Assembly (NCBI RefSeq): GCF_009829325.1
Contig: NZ_VUOS01000021.1
Span: 62,001 to 126,000 of the forward strand
Length of the DNA stretch: 64,000 bases
Direction: 5' to 3'
Source: Nocardia sp. CY41
GTDB taxonomy: Bacteria; Actinomycetota; Actinomycetes; Mycobacteriales; Mycobacteriaceae
Under the pieces are notes generated by a model. The model saw only the letters and a program-made list of their open reading frames with translations. It was not told where the DNA came from and did not search any database. Made by a program: the position numbers and the translations under genes. Positions within the stretch are counted from its first letter, which is position 1; every line of letters starts with the position of its first letter. This document shows, piece after piece, positions 26,489 to 35,040 of this stretch.

Positions 26489-26984
26489 TCGCTATCCCGT
26501 CAACGCACCGTGACCACGTCCATCACATGGCGTTCCCCTGTGGCCGCGGTCGTCTTCCAAACAGCCACCACAGGTTAGCTGTTTCGCGTCTGCGCGTATG
26601 CGCAATTGATACGGATTGTTCGCCCGAAGGCCATTGTCGTCCGAAATGCCAGGTAGATACGAGTCGAACGCACCGTCCAGCCTGCTAGACATCGCGAATT
26701 GGTCTGCGAGTTGGTCGATTCCGCTATTACACAGCGACCTCGGAATCACCGAGCCAACCGAACTCGACGCCGGTTTACCAAGGCAAAGCACACCGCACGA
26801 CAGGCACCGACCGGTCGGTAACCGTATCTTTGCCCTTCGCGCAGCGCGGACCGCTTCCCGCCGGACTGATGACGCATCAACTAGATGTCTGATATTCGCC
26901 AGCATCGCCGTGTGCCGCCGACTTGACTCGACAGCGGGTCCCGCCACGGAGGGGGGATCGCCAAAGCGGAGAGGGAATTCAACG
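26489..26984. promoter_or_regulatory. Divergent intergenic region, Hsp70-like gene and SDR
   Basis: About 496 bases, clearly AT-richer than the flanks at 26570-26720. It should hold promoters for both divergent genes. A perfect 14-base palindrome, ACCGACCGGTCGGT, lies at 26806-26819. No gene is recognisable. Confidence 0.5.
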
Positions 26985-27746
26985 ATGGCAACACGGTTCG
27001 CGGAGCAGGTCGTCCTGATCACCGGCGCGACCTCGGGTGTCGGCAAGGCGGTGGCGCTGCGCGTCGCAAGCGAAGGCGCCGCGGTGGTGCTCGGCGCGCG
27101 GAGCAAGGACGCGGGCGACCAGGTGGCCGCCGACATTCGCGCGGCAGGCGGGCGTGCGCTCTTCGTGCCGACCGACGTCACAGTGGAGCAGGACGTGGCC
27201 CGGTTGACCGACGCCGCGCTGGCCGAATACGGCCGTTTGGACGCGGCGTTCAACAACGCGGGCGCGGTGTGCGCCTTCGGCCCCGTCGCGGAGATCGACG
27301 AGGCGGGATGGCGCGCCGATCTGGAACTGAACCTCACCAGTGTGTTCTACGGCTTGCGGCATCAGGTGCCCGCGCTGGCGGCCTCCGGTGGCGGCGCGAT
27401 CCTGAACAACGCGTCGAATCTCGGTGTGGTCGGCATGGGTTCGGTGGCGCCGTACGTGGCCGCAAAGCACGGGGTGGTCGGCTTGACCCGTGCCGTGGCG
27501 CTCGAGGCCGCCGAGCAGGGGGTGCGGGTGAACGCACTGGTGTCGGGTGCGGTCGACACCCCGGCGTTCCGGAATTCGATGGGCGCGACGCCCGAAGGAG
27601 AGGCCGCCATCGCGGCGCTGCACCCGGTGGGCCGCATCGCGACGCCAGAGGAAATCGCCTCGTTCTGCGCGTATCTGCTCAGCGGTGAAGCCAGTTTCGT
27701 GACCGGCGCCGCCCTCGCCATCGATGGCGGTTTCACCGCACGCTGA
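26985..27746 (+). CDS. SDR-family NAD(P)-dependent oxidoreductase
   Basis: A 253-residue classical short-chain dehydrogenase. ATG 26985 is preceded by GGAGAGGGAA; the longer frame from 26616 runs through the promoter region. The cofactor loop is GATSGVG (14-20), NNAG at 90-93, and the catalytic tetrad N116, S144, Y157, K161. The C-terminal FVTGAALAIDGGFT is the usual ending. It probably reduces or oxidises an alcohol/keto group on an unknown substrate. It is followed by a strong bidirectional terminator. Confidence 0.93.
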   Translation: MATRFAEQVVLITGATSGVGKAVALRVASEGAAVVLGARSKDAGDQVAADIRAAGGRALFVPTDVTVEQDVARLTDAALAEYGRLDAAFNNAGAVCAFGPVAEIDEAGWRADLELNLTSVFYGLRHQVPALAASGGGAILNNASNLGVVGMGSVAPYVAAKHGVVGLTRAVALEAAEQGVRVNALVSGAVDTPAFRNSMGATPEGEAAIAALHPVGRIATPEEIASFCAYLLSGEASFVTGAALAIDGGFTAR

Positions 27747-27760
27747 CCTCACACGTGGAA

Positions 27761-27801
27761 CCGCCTCGAGATACCGGCGCGGCCGGGGTATCTCGAGGCG
27801 G
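27761..27801. terminator. Bidirectional terminator between SDR and ferredoxin reductase genes
   Basis: CCGCCTCGAGATACC (27761-27775) and its exact complement GGTATCTCGAGGCGG (27787-27801) form a perfect 15-bp stem with an 11-base loop. AAC/GTT outside extend it with a bulge. It lies between convergent stop codons, so it can serve both genes. Confidence 0.85.
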
Positions 27802-27807
27802 GGTTCG

Positions 27808-29394
27808 TCAGGCGCGAGCCAGCAAGCGGCGGACTCGGCCGGGGCGGGCTTCCACCGCTCCCCCGGCCCGGACCGCGGGCTGGCGCAGCCGCACCAGCCG
27901 ATCGAATTCCGCGGCGGACCCGGCGGGTTCGGGCAGACGACCCGCGTTGAAGTCCGCGGCCAGCTGCCGCACCGTCTCCTGCGCACAGGACTTGTTGGTG
28001 CCGATGAAGCCGGTGGGCCCACGCTTGATCCAGCCGGTCACATACGTCCCGGCGACCACGGTGCCGCCCGGATGTTCCAGCACCCGGCCCTGCTCGTTCG
28101 GGATCACCGCGGCCTGCTCGTCGAACGGCAGGCCCGGCACCGCGACGCCGCGGTAACCGACCGAGGTGAACACCAAGCCGGCGTCCAGCCGGTCGGTCTC
28201 CCCGGTCGCGACGGCGCGGACGCGGCCGTCCGGATCGGTGACCAGCTCGGTGCGGCCGACCTCGAGGCCGGTCACCCGATCGGTGCCGAGGATCTCGGTG
28301 GGCGCGGACAGGTAGCGGAACACGATGCGCCTGCGCTCGCCCACCGGCCGGATCCGCGCGCTGTGCAGCAGCCGCAGCTTCTGTTCGACATGGAAAGGCA
28401 GTTCCGCGCCGAGTTCGGGCAGCTCGCCCTCGACCACGACGTCCACATCGCAGCCGAGCAGACCGACGAATTCCGGTACGGTGAACGCGGATTCGAGCGG
28501 GCCGCGCCGACCGAGCACGACCGCTTCCTCGATCTTGCTCTCGCGCAGCGCCCGCAACGCGTAGGGCGCGATGTCGGTACCGGCCAGCGTCGCGGGGTCA
28601 CTGGTCAGCACGCGCGCGACGTCGAGGGCGACATTGCCGTTGCCGACGATCACGGCACGCCGGGCGGACAGGTCGAACACCCGGTCGGCGTAATCGGGGT
28701 GACCGTTGTACCAGGCCACGAAATCGGTGGCCGACACGGTGCCCGCCAGGCCCTCACCCGGGATGCCGAGTTTGCGATCCGACGACGCGCCGACCGCGTA
28801 GATCACGGCGTGGAAATGGTCGAGCAGTTCGGCGTGCGAAACATGCGCACCGACATCGACGTTCAAATACGACCCGAACCCCGGCTGCGCGGAGATGACG
28901 TCGAACAGCTCACCGACCTTGCGGGTCTTGTCGTGGTCCGGGGCGACGCCGTGCCTGGCCAGCCCATAGGGCACCGGCAGCCGGTCCAACACCGTCACCG
29001 ACACCTCGGGCTGGGTCAGCAACTCGTCGGCGGCGTACATCGCCGACGGACCCGATCCCACGATCGCCACCCGCAGCGGCGAGCGCTCGGTGTGGATCCG
29101 TGCCGCGGACACCGGTCGCGCCAGCAGGGGGCGCGGCCGCGCCTGCCGGTAGAAATCGGCGTTGATCTCGATGAACGGCTTCTGCTCAGCGGTCAGCTTC
29201 TTCGCTGACACGATGGCGTCGACCGGGCACGCGGTGGCGCAGGCGCCGCAGTCCACGCACGCCTGCGGGTCGACGTACAGCATCTCCGCCGTCCGGAAGT
29301 CCGGTTCGTCGGGCGTGGGATGGATGCAGTTGACCGGGCAGGCGTACACGCAGGACGCGTCGCTGCAGCAGGATTGGGTGACGACGTACGGCAT
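27808..29394 (-). CDS. Ferredoxin-NADP reductase with N-terminal ferredoxin domain (FprB-like)
   Basis: A 528-residue fusion. Residues 1-65 are a bacterial ferredoxin with cysteines at 9, 10, 15, 19, 23 and a second cluster set at 46, 49, 52, 56. Residues from about 105 are an adrenodoxin-reductase-type flavoprotein with FAD loop VAIVGSGPSAMYAADE and NADP loop VIVGNGNVALDVARV. It would pass electrons from NADPH through FAD to iron-sulfur centres. It starts five bases after the stop of the diiron oxygenase gene, so it is very likely its electron donor. The same pair (Rv0885-fprB) occurs in M. tuberculosis. Confidence 0.93.
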   Translation of the reverse strand: MPYVVTQSCCSDASCVYACPVNCIHPTPDEPDFRTAEMLYVDPQACVDCGACATACPVDAIVSAKKLTAEQKPFIEINADFYRQARPRPLLARPVSAARIHTERSPLRVAIVGSGPSAMYAADELLTQPEVSVTVLDRLPVPYGLARHGVAPDHDKTRKVGELFDVISAQPGFGSYLNVDVGAHVSHAELLDHFHAVIYAVGASSDRKLGIPGEGLAGTVSATDFVAWYNGHPDYADRVFDLSARRAVIVGNGNVALDVARVLTSDPATLAGTDIAPYALRALRESKIEEAVVLGRRGPLESAFTVPEFVGLLGCDVDVVVEGELPELGAELPFHVEQKLRLLHSARIRPVGERRRIVFRYLSAPTEILGTDRVTGLEVGRTELVTDPDGRVRAVATGETDRLDAGLVFTSVGYRGVAVPGLPFDEQAAVIPNEQGRVLEHPGGTVVAGTYVTGWIKRGPTGFIGTNKSCAQETVRQLAADFNAGRLPEPAGSAAEFDRLVRLRQPAVRAGGAVEARPGRVRRLLARA

Positions 29395-29399
29395 GCGAC

Positions 29400-30410
29400 T
29401 CAGGCGACCTTGCTCCGCAGCGGTTCCGACCGGTAGCGGGTGCTCGGGCCGTCGATCCCCAGCGCCTTCCAGACGGCCTTGGCGACCGGATTCATCAGCC
29501 CGATGTCCTTGGCCAGGGCGCGCACATCACAGAAGTAGTCGCTGAAGACCTGCTTGGCCTCCTTCGAGCCGTAGAACAGCTCCTTGCGGACCTTCTCCGG
29601 GATATCGAACTCGGTGAAGAACGATCGCGGCGGCGTGACGATCGCGCGGCCGAGGATCCACATGACGATCGGCATGGCCAGCGAGAGGATGAACTTCTGC
29701 GCGGGCTTGGCCTCCGGCACATGGTTCTTCAAGAACTCGTGCGCGAAGGAGATGTGCCGCGCCTCTTCCGCGACGTGGATGGCCATCACGCCGCGCATGA
29801 TCGGGTGCACCTCTTCGCCCGAGCGCAGAATCTGCTTCTGGATGTGGTCGATCGGCTCCTCACCGGCCAGCACGGCCATGAAGAACAGGTTCGGGAACCA
29901 GGCGGCCACCGGCGCGCCCAGGTACTTGAACTTGCTGACCAGCGGCCCCATGCCTGGCACGTCCAGCCCGATCCGGTTGACCATCTCCTGGAACATCAGG
30001 GTGTGGTTGTGCTCCTCGATCATCTCGTGGGAGCAGTACCGGAACTCCGGCGAGCCGTTGGGCAGGCCGAAGTTGTGGATGACCATGCCACTGATCAGGA
30101 TCGACTCGAATTGCAGGCCGACCTTGGCGATGTTCGCCTGCCGGTATTTGCCGACCGCGATCTTCTGTTCCTTGCTCAACGCCTGGTACCAGGGATGGCG
30201 GGCCACCGTGTCGGCGGACACGGGCAGGATCCAGCGCTCCTCGCCGGCGTCGGCGGCGAAGTCGGGGTCATCCCAGTCGATGTCCTCGAAGGGATCGAAA
30301 TGCTTGTTGACCGATCCCTCGGAGAGCAGCAGCAGCTTGGCGGCGTACTCCTGCGCCTTCTCCAGATCAGGATCGACGGCTGGTGTCACGGCTGCGGACA
30401 TCGTCGTCAC
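29400..30410 (-). CDS. AurF-like diiron oxygenase
   Basis: A 336-residue protein. The two diiron ligand helices are recognisable: SHEMIEEHNHTLMF and HVAEEARHISFAHEFL, with further Glu/His in the first helices. Related AurF oxidises arylamines to nitro compounds; other members have unknown substrates. Two starts are possible, GTG/ATG at 30410 and MSAAV at 30401. It is first in a two-gene operon with the ferredoxin reductase. The substrate is not deducible, and there is no biosynthetic cluster nearby. Confidence 0.88.
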   Translation of the reverse strand: MTTMSAAVTPAVDPDLEKAQEYAAKLLLLSEGSVNKHFDPFEDIDWDDPDFAADAGEERWILPVSADTVARHPWYQALSKEQKIAVGKYRQANIAKVGLQFESILISGMVIHNFGLPNGSPEFRYCSHEMIEEHNHTLMFQEMVNRIGLDVPGMGPLVSKFKYLGAPVAAWFPNLFFMAVLAGEEPIDHIQKQILRSGEEVHPIMRGVMAIHVAEEARHISFAHEFLKNHVPEAKPAQKFILSLAMPIVMWILGRAIVTPPRSFFTEFDIPEKVRKELFYGSKEAKQVFSDYFCDVRALAKDIGLMNPVAKAVWKALGIDGPSTRYRSEPLRSKVA

Positions 30411-30433
30411 TGCCTCTCGTCGATGGAACCGTT

Positions 30434-30452
30434 TAACTGTATCCCATAGTTA
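30434..30452. promoter_or_regulatory. Candidate operator upstream of the diiron oxygenase
   Basis: TAACTGTATCCCATAGTTA is a 19-base imperfect palindrome with arms TAACT/AGTTA, 24 bases upstream of the oxygenase start. It lies in a local AT-rich patch that is probably the promoter. It could be a TetR-type site, but no adjacent regulator gene exists. Confidence 0.35.
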
Positions 30453-30491
30453 CACCAACGGAGAGTTCCGTCAACCCAGCAGTTGCCAGGA

Positions 30492-30534
30492 CCGTCCGGC
30501 GATGCGCGCCCTCATCACGCGCACCGCCGGACGG
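30492..30534 (-). terminator. Long stem-loop after the second Hsp70-like gene
   Basis: CCGTCCGGCG (30492-30501) pairs exactly with CGCCGGACGG (30525-30534). Inside, TGCGCG (30503-30508) pairs with CGCGCA (30518-30523), leaving one A/C mismatch and a 9-base loop. It follows the stop codon of the minus-strand Hsp70-like gene and precedes the next promoter, so it is a likely terminator. Confidence 0.7.
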
Positions 30535-30564
30535 CCCTTGTTCGTCGCAGCCCTGACCGGGCGC

Positions 30565-31704
30565 CTAACTCACCAGCACCCCGTCACCGGCCGCCAGCAT
30601 CGAAGTTCCGAGACCGAATACCGCCGACATGCTCGTCACGGCGACCGCCCGACCCAGCCTGCGCCGGGTCCGGCGCGACAGCATCAAGGCGCGTGTGGCG
30701 GCCCGACGACGCACCCGGCGGCGCCTGGCTCGACGCTGCTCGGCCACCGCCTCCGCCACGACCGCCGCCCTCCGGCCGATGATCGCGGCGCCGTCGGCGG
30801 TGGTCCGCTCGGGATCCGCGGCAGCGATCACCGGCCTGGCCAGTTCCGCGGCGAGCACCTCGGCCACCTCCGCCGGTCGCGCCGCCCCGCCGACCACCAG
30901 GACCCGGTCGACGTCGGCCATGGTGACATCCGCGACCCGCAGGCAGCGGTAGACGAGTTCGAGGGACTCCCGGACATGCCGGACGCGCAGTTCCCCGGCG
31001 ACCGTGTCGGCGACGGACTCGGAGACCGACGACGAGGACAGACCCTGCCCGGCATGCTCGGCGATCAACGCGCCGAACGCGCGCCCGCCGAATTCCGTCG
31101 AACGCAGTGAGACGCCGACGATCGGGTTGCTCGGACACCCCGCGCCCACCCGGACCAAAGTGACGTCGAGCCCCGCGCCGCCGAGATCGTAGACCAGGGT
31201 GAGCCCCGGCATCAGCGGACCACGGTCGGCTTCCAGCCAGGCCGCCGCCGCGACGGGTTCGGCGACCAGCGCGGCCTGCGTGAGGTGGACACCATCGAGC
31301 GCCGCGCGCAACGCGTCCACCTGCTCGTCGGCGTAGCGGGCCGGATAAGTCACCGCGATGCCGAGCCCGCAGTCGCGCCCCGCCTGATCCTGCAGCACCT
31401 CGTCGATCAGGCACTTGGCCACCGTGGCGACGAGGTCGGCCGGCGCCAGCGCGCGATTACCCACCCGCGCCCACGTGCTGGAACGCTGGGTGAGATCGGC
31501 GAATTCGGTGACCGCGCGGCCGTGCCGGGGAATCATGCCGACCCGGGCGACGCCGGTGCTGTCGAAGGTCAGCGTGGTGCGGCGCGTGATGCTCTGCGCC
31601 CGCTGTGTTTTGCCTCGCCGCGGCGGAGCCTTGGCCGAACCTTCCTCCGCCAGAACGGAAACCGTGTTCACCGTACCGATGCTCAACCCGAGACCAACCG
31701 CCAT
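30565..31704 (-). CDS. Hsp70-like ATPase with C-terminal membrane anchor
   Basis: A 379-residue paralogue of the 742-residue protein at 24260-26488. It shares the order LGLSIGTVN (phosphate 1), VYDLGGAGLD (phosphate 2) and VLVVGGAARPAEV (adenosine), and the same diverged actin-fold core. Behind the core comes a very basic stretch (RRARRRRVRRR) and a final hydrophobic helix of about 22 residues, after which the protein ends. There is no substrate-binding domain and no repeat tail. It is probably tethered to the inner face of the membrane. Function unknown. Confidence 0.83.
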   Translation of the reverse strand: MAVGLGLSIGTVNTVSVLAEEGSAKAPPRRGKTQRAQSITRRTTLTFDSTGVARVGMIPRHGRAVTEFADLTQRSSTWARVGNRALAPADLVATVAKCLIDEVLQDQAGRDCGLGIAVTYPARYADEQVDALRAALDGVHLTQAALVAEPVAAAAWLEADRGPLMPGLTLVYDLGGAGLDVTLVRVGAGCPSNPIVGVSLRSTEFGGRAFGALIAEHAGQGLSSSSVSESVADTVAGELRVRHVRESLELVYRCLRVADVTMADVDRVLVVGGAARPAEVAEVLAAELARPVIAAADPERTTADGAAIIGRRAAVVAEAVAEQRRARRRRVRRRAATRALMLSRRTRRRLGRAVAVTSMSAVFGLGTSMLAAGDGVLVS

Positions 31705-32229
31705 CGCAATCCACCCGATCGCCGTGCCGATTTGCTTCGAACGCGTTTAGGCAACCACTCCGCGATCTTCGTGCCAAGTCCGGACAACCGATTGTCCGCA
31801 AGCCGCCTGTGCCGCGCCGCACCGCTTCCGCGATCTTCGGCGCGCTCACCTGGCCGAGTAGCGTTGCACATGCCGTCCAGTCGGGTTTCCTTGCGACACG
31901 CAGGGATCGATCATGCCCGGTAGAGGTTTGCCGGGTTTCGCCTATTACGAGGGACCTCGCTCGTCGATGGCACTCCACATGGGGAGACTCCCCCTGACGA
32001 GACTTCCCTGATCGGTGCCGACGATTTGCCGATCGAGATGGAATGCCGGACTGATGGCAACCACGGACAGCAGCACCGCCTGCCGAGTCCGGCACGATCG
32101 CCCGCGCGGCTGCCGCATCACCGCCCGATCGGCAACCACACCGCAGCCCTGGGACAGACCGTCGCCATACCGAATGCCGACGACCGCAGCAACCTTTCAG
32201 CGCCGCGCTCGTCGCCCATCCGGACGCGA
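31705..32229. other. Intergenic region upstream of the second Hsp70-like gene
   Basis: 525 bases between cysA (stop at 32230) and the Hsp70-like start. No gene is convincing. TGCCGGACT (32044-32052) and AGTCCGGCA (32096-32104) are exact complements and may be the terminator of the sulfate-transport operon. The part next to 31704 presumably holds the Hsp70-like promoter. Confidence 0.4.
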
Positions 32230-33240
32230 TTACCCGCCGAACGCTTGGTGGGTGGGAAGTTCCGGAATCCGGGTGGCGCGGACGTACACCGTCTCACCAT
32301 CCGACAGCCGCAGCGCTTCGGCGTCACCGCGGGTGACCTGCGCGGCGAACAGGTCGCCGGTCGCCGCGTTGCGCAACTCCACGCGCACCTCGAAGCCGAG
32401 ATGCACCACGCGCTCGACCGTCGCCCTGGTGACACCCGCGGACTCCGCGGTGCCCTCGTGCTCGGCGAGCGCCATGCCGGGGTCACGGCCGACGCGAATG
32501 TCGTGCGGACGCACCAGATGTCCGTTCAGCCGGGCCACCGCGCCGAGGAACGACATGACGAACTCGTTGGCCGGCCGGTCGTACACGTCCTCCGGAGTGC
32601 CGATCTGCTCGATGCGGCCCTTGTTCATCACCGCGATCCGGTCGGCGACGTCCAGCGCCTCCTCCTGGTCGTGGGTGACCAGCACCGTGGTCACGTGGAC
32701 CTCTTCGTGCAGCCTGCGCAGCCAGGTCCGCAGATCGGCACGGACTTTGGCGTCCAGCGCGCCGAACGGTTCGTCCAGCAGCAACACCTGCGGATCGACG
32801 GCGAGCGCGCGCGCCAGTGCCATGCGCTGGCGCTGACCACCCGACAGCTGGGCCGGGTAGCGATGCTGGAAGCCGTCCAATCCCACGATGCCGAGCAATT
32901 CGTCGACACGCTTGTTGATCTCGGTCTTCGGGCGCTTGCGGATCTTCAGGCCGAACGCCACGTTGTCGCGCACGGTCATGTGCTTGAACGCCGCGTAATG
33001 CTGGAACACGAAGCCGATGTCACGTTTCTGCGGCGGCACCCGGGTGACGTCGCGTCCCGCGATGGTGACCACGCCGGAGTCCAGCGATTCCAGTCCGGCG
33101 ATCGAGCGCAGCAGCGTCGACTTGCCCGAGCCCGACGGGCCGAGCAGCGCGGTGAGCTCGCCGGAGGGAATGTCGATGGTCACGTCGTCGAGGGCCGCGA
33201 ACGTGCCGTAGTTCTTGTTCGCGTTGGTCACGGTGATCAC
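32230..33240 (-). CDS. cysA: Sulfate ABC transporter, ATP-binding subunit CysA
   Basis: A 336-residue ATPase. Walker A GPSGSGKST is at 34-42, the signature LSGGQRQR near 133 and Walker B VLLLDEPFGALD follow, then the H-loop in LVTHDQEEAL. The C-terminal regulatory TOBE-like domain is short. It powers import of sulfate (and thiosulfate). The start overlaps the cysW stop by four bases. It is the last gene of the cysP-cysT-cysW-cysA operon and would supply the sulfate-reduction operon at 12040-17735. Confidence 0.96.
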   Translation of the reverse strand: MITVTNANKNYGTFAALDDVTIDIPSGELTALLGPSGSGKSTLLRSIAGLESLDSGVVTIAGRDVTRVPPQKRDIGFVFQHYAAFKHMTVRDNVAFGLKIRKRPKTEINKRVDELLGIVGLDGFQHRYPAQLSGGQRQRMALARALAVDPQVLLLDEPFGALDAKVRADLRTWLRRLHEEVHVTTVLVTHDQEEALDVADRIAVMNKGRIEQIGTPEDVYDRPANEFVMSFLGAVARLNGHLVRPHDIRVGRDPGMALAEHEGTAESAGVTRATVERVVHLGFEVRVELRNAATGDLFAAQVTRGDAEALRLSDGETVYVRATRIPELPTHQAFGG

Positions 33241-34043
33241 TTGGCGCCCCGCTTACGTTCGAGGATGGTCATCAGCAGAAGGGTGACGAGGGCGATGCCC
33301 ATCAGCAAGGTCGCGGCGGAATAGGCGCCGAAGGTGTTGTGGTCGTTGATGTAACGGCCGTGCACGAGCAGCGTCAGCGTCTGCGACTTGCCCGGCAGGG
33401 CGCTGGACACCATGATCACCGCGCCGAACTCGCCGAGCGCGCGCGCCACGGTGAGCACCACGCCGTAGGTCAGGCCCCACCGGATCGCGGGCAGCGTGAT
33501 CCGCCAGAACGTCTGCCATTTCGACGCGCCCAGGGTGGCCGCGGCCTGCTCCTGGTCGTCGCCGATCTCGTGCAGCACCGGCTCCACCTCACGCACCACG
33601 AACGGCAGCGTGACGAAGATGGTGGCGATCACCATGCCCGGCAAGTTGAAGATGACCTTGAAACCCACGTCCTCCAGGCCACCGAACCAGCCACCCGCAC
33701 CCCAGAGCAGGATCAGCGACACACCCACCACCACGGGCGAGACCGCGAACGGCAGGTCCACGATGCCCTGAACCAGGTTGCGCCCCGGGAACTTTCCGCG
33801 GACCAACGCGAGCGCCGTCACGATGCCGAAGATCACGTTCACCGGGACGGTGATCGCCACGATCAGCAGCGACAACTGGAACGCCGAGATCGCCGCGGGC
33901 GTGGTGATCGAGTCGGCGAACGCGCCGACGCCCCGCTCGAAGGTGCGCCACAGGATGATGATCAGGGGCAGAACCAGCAGCACGAACAGATAGCCGAGCG
34001 CCACCGTCCGCAACGAGATACGGGTCAGCGGATGCAGTCTCAT
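33237..34043 (-). CDS. cysW: Sulfate ABC transporter permease CysW
   Basis: A 268-residue membrane protein with six hydrophobic segments. The permease EAA-loop is present as EQAAATLGASKWQTFWRITLPAIRWG. ATG 34041-34043 has GGAG eight bases upstream. With CysT it forms the membrane channel of the sulfate importer. Its start lies 67 bases behind the cysT stop, the only gap in the operon. Confidence 0.95.
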   Translation of the reverse strand: MRLHPLTRISLRTVALGYLFVLLVLPLIIILWRTFERGVGAFADSITTPAAISAFQLSLLIVAITVPVNVIFGIVTALALVRGKFPGRNLVQGIVDLPFAVSPVVVGVSLILLWGAGGWFGGLEDVGFKVIFNLPGMVIATIFVTLPFVVREVEPVLHEIGDDQEQAAATLGASKWQTFWRITLPAIRWGLTYGVVLTVARALGEFGAVIMVSSALPGKSQTLTLLVHGRYINDHNTFGAYSAATLLMGIALVTLLLMTILERKRGAK

Positions 34044-34110
34044 CGCGACCGCTCCGTCCCGCGAGAATTTTCGCGCTCCGGCGATGCCGGGCGCTGTGCA
34101 CGATCGTGTC

Positions 34111-35004
34111 TCATCGAGTCGCCTGCTCCTTGCGCGCGCTGCGTTCGGCGAGCAGCCGCAGCACCAGCAGCGTCGCGAACGAGATGGCCAGCAGCGCGAC
34201 CGACACCGCCGCCGCGTTCACCGGCCGGTCGATCTCGATCTGCTTCTGGATGTACTGGGAGGCCATCTCGGTCTTGCGCGGGATCGCGCCGCCGATCAGG
34301 ACCACCGAGCCGTACTCGCCGATGGCGCGGGCGAACGCCAGCCCGCCACCGCTGATGATCGCCGGCGTCAGCGCGGGCAGCACGATCCTGCGAAAGGTGG
34401 TCCAGTTGTTCGCGCCCAGCGAAAGCGCGGCCTGCTCCACCTCGCGGTCCGCCTCTATCAGCACCGGCTGCACCGAGCGCACCACGAACGGCAGCGTGAC
34501 GAACGCCAGCGCGACCACCAGGCCCGGCTGGGTGGCGTTCAGGTGGATGTCCACCGGACTCTGCGGACCGTACAACGAGAGCAGCACGATGCTGGCCACG
34601 ATGGTCGGCAGCGCGAACGGCAGGTCGATCAGCGCGTTGACGACACCTTTGCCGGGGAACCGGTCACGGACCAGCACCCAGGCGATCAGCGTGCCCATCA
34701 CCACGTTGATCACCGCCACCACCACCGAAACCAGCACGGTGATGCGCAGCGAGTCCAGCGCGGCAGGCGCGGTGACCGCGTCCCAGAAGCCGGACCACCC
34801 GTCCTCGAAGCTCGTCACGGTGAGCGCCGCCAGCGGCAACAGCACGATGATGCTCAGCCACAACACGGCGGTGGCGATGCCGAGCGGCCCCACCGAACCG
34901 GTCACGCGCAGCCACGACCAGTTCCAGCGGCCGCTCGCGCGGGCTGCGTCGGAGGCGCCGGGACCGTCTTCCCGCACGGTCCCGGCGTTACTGCTCTTCG
35001 TCAC
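34111..35004 (-). CDS. cysT: Sulfate ABC transporter permease CysT
   Basis: A 297-residue permease with an N-terminal cytoplasmic extension of about 30 residues, six membrane segments and the EAA loop EQAALSLGANNWTTFRRIVLPALTPA. It pairs with CysW. The gene lies 36 bases downstream of cysP. Confidence 0.95.
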   Translation of the reverse strand: MTKSSNAGTVREDGPGASDAARASGRWNWSWLRVTGSVGPLGIATAVLWLSIIVLLPLAALTVTSFEDGWSGFWDAVTAPAALDSLRITVLVSVVVAVINVVMGTLIAWVLVRDRFPGKGVVNALIDLPFALPTIVASIVLLSLYGPQSPVDIHLNATQPGLVVALAFVTLPFVVRSVQPVLIEADREVEQAALSLGANNWTTFRRIVLPALTPAIISGGGLAFARAIGEYGSVVLIGGAIPRKTEMASQYIQKQIEIDRPVNAAAVSVALLAISFATLLVLRLLAERSARKEQATR

Positions 35005-35040
35005 GATCGTCCAGTATCCCGTGTAACGGGGGTCACCCGG

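Noticed and set aside
26492..27337. 281-codon minus-strand frame opposite the SDR gene
   Set aside because: It is the antisense shadow of the SDR and its promoter region; no start site and no family resemblance.
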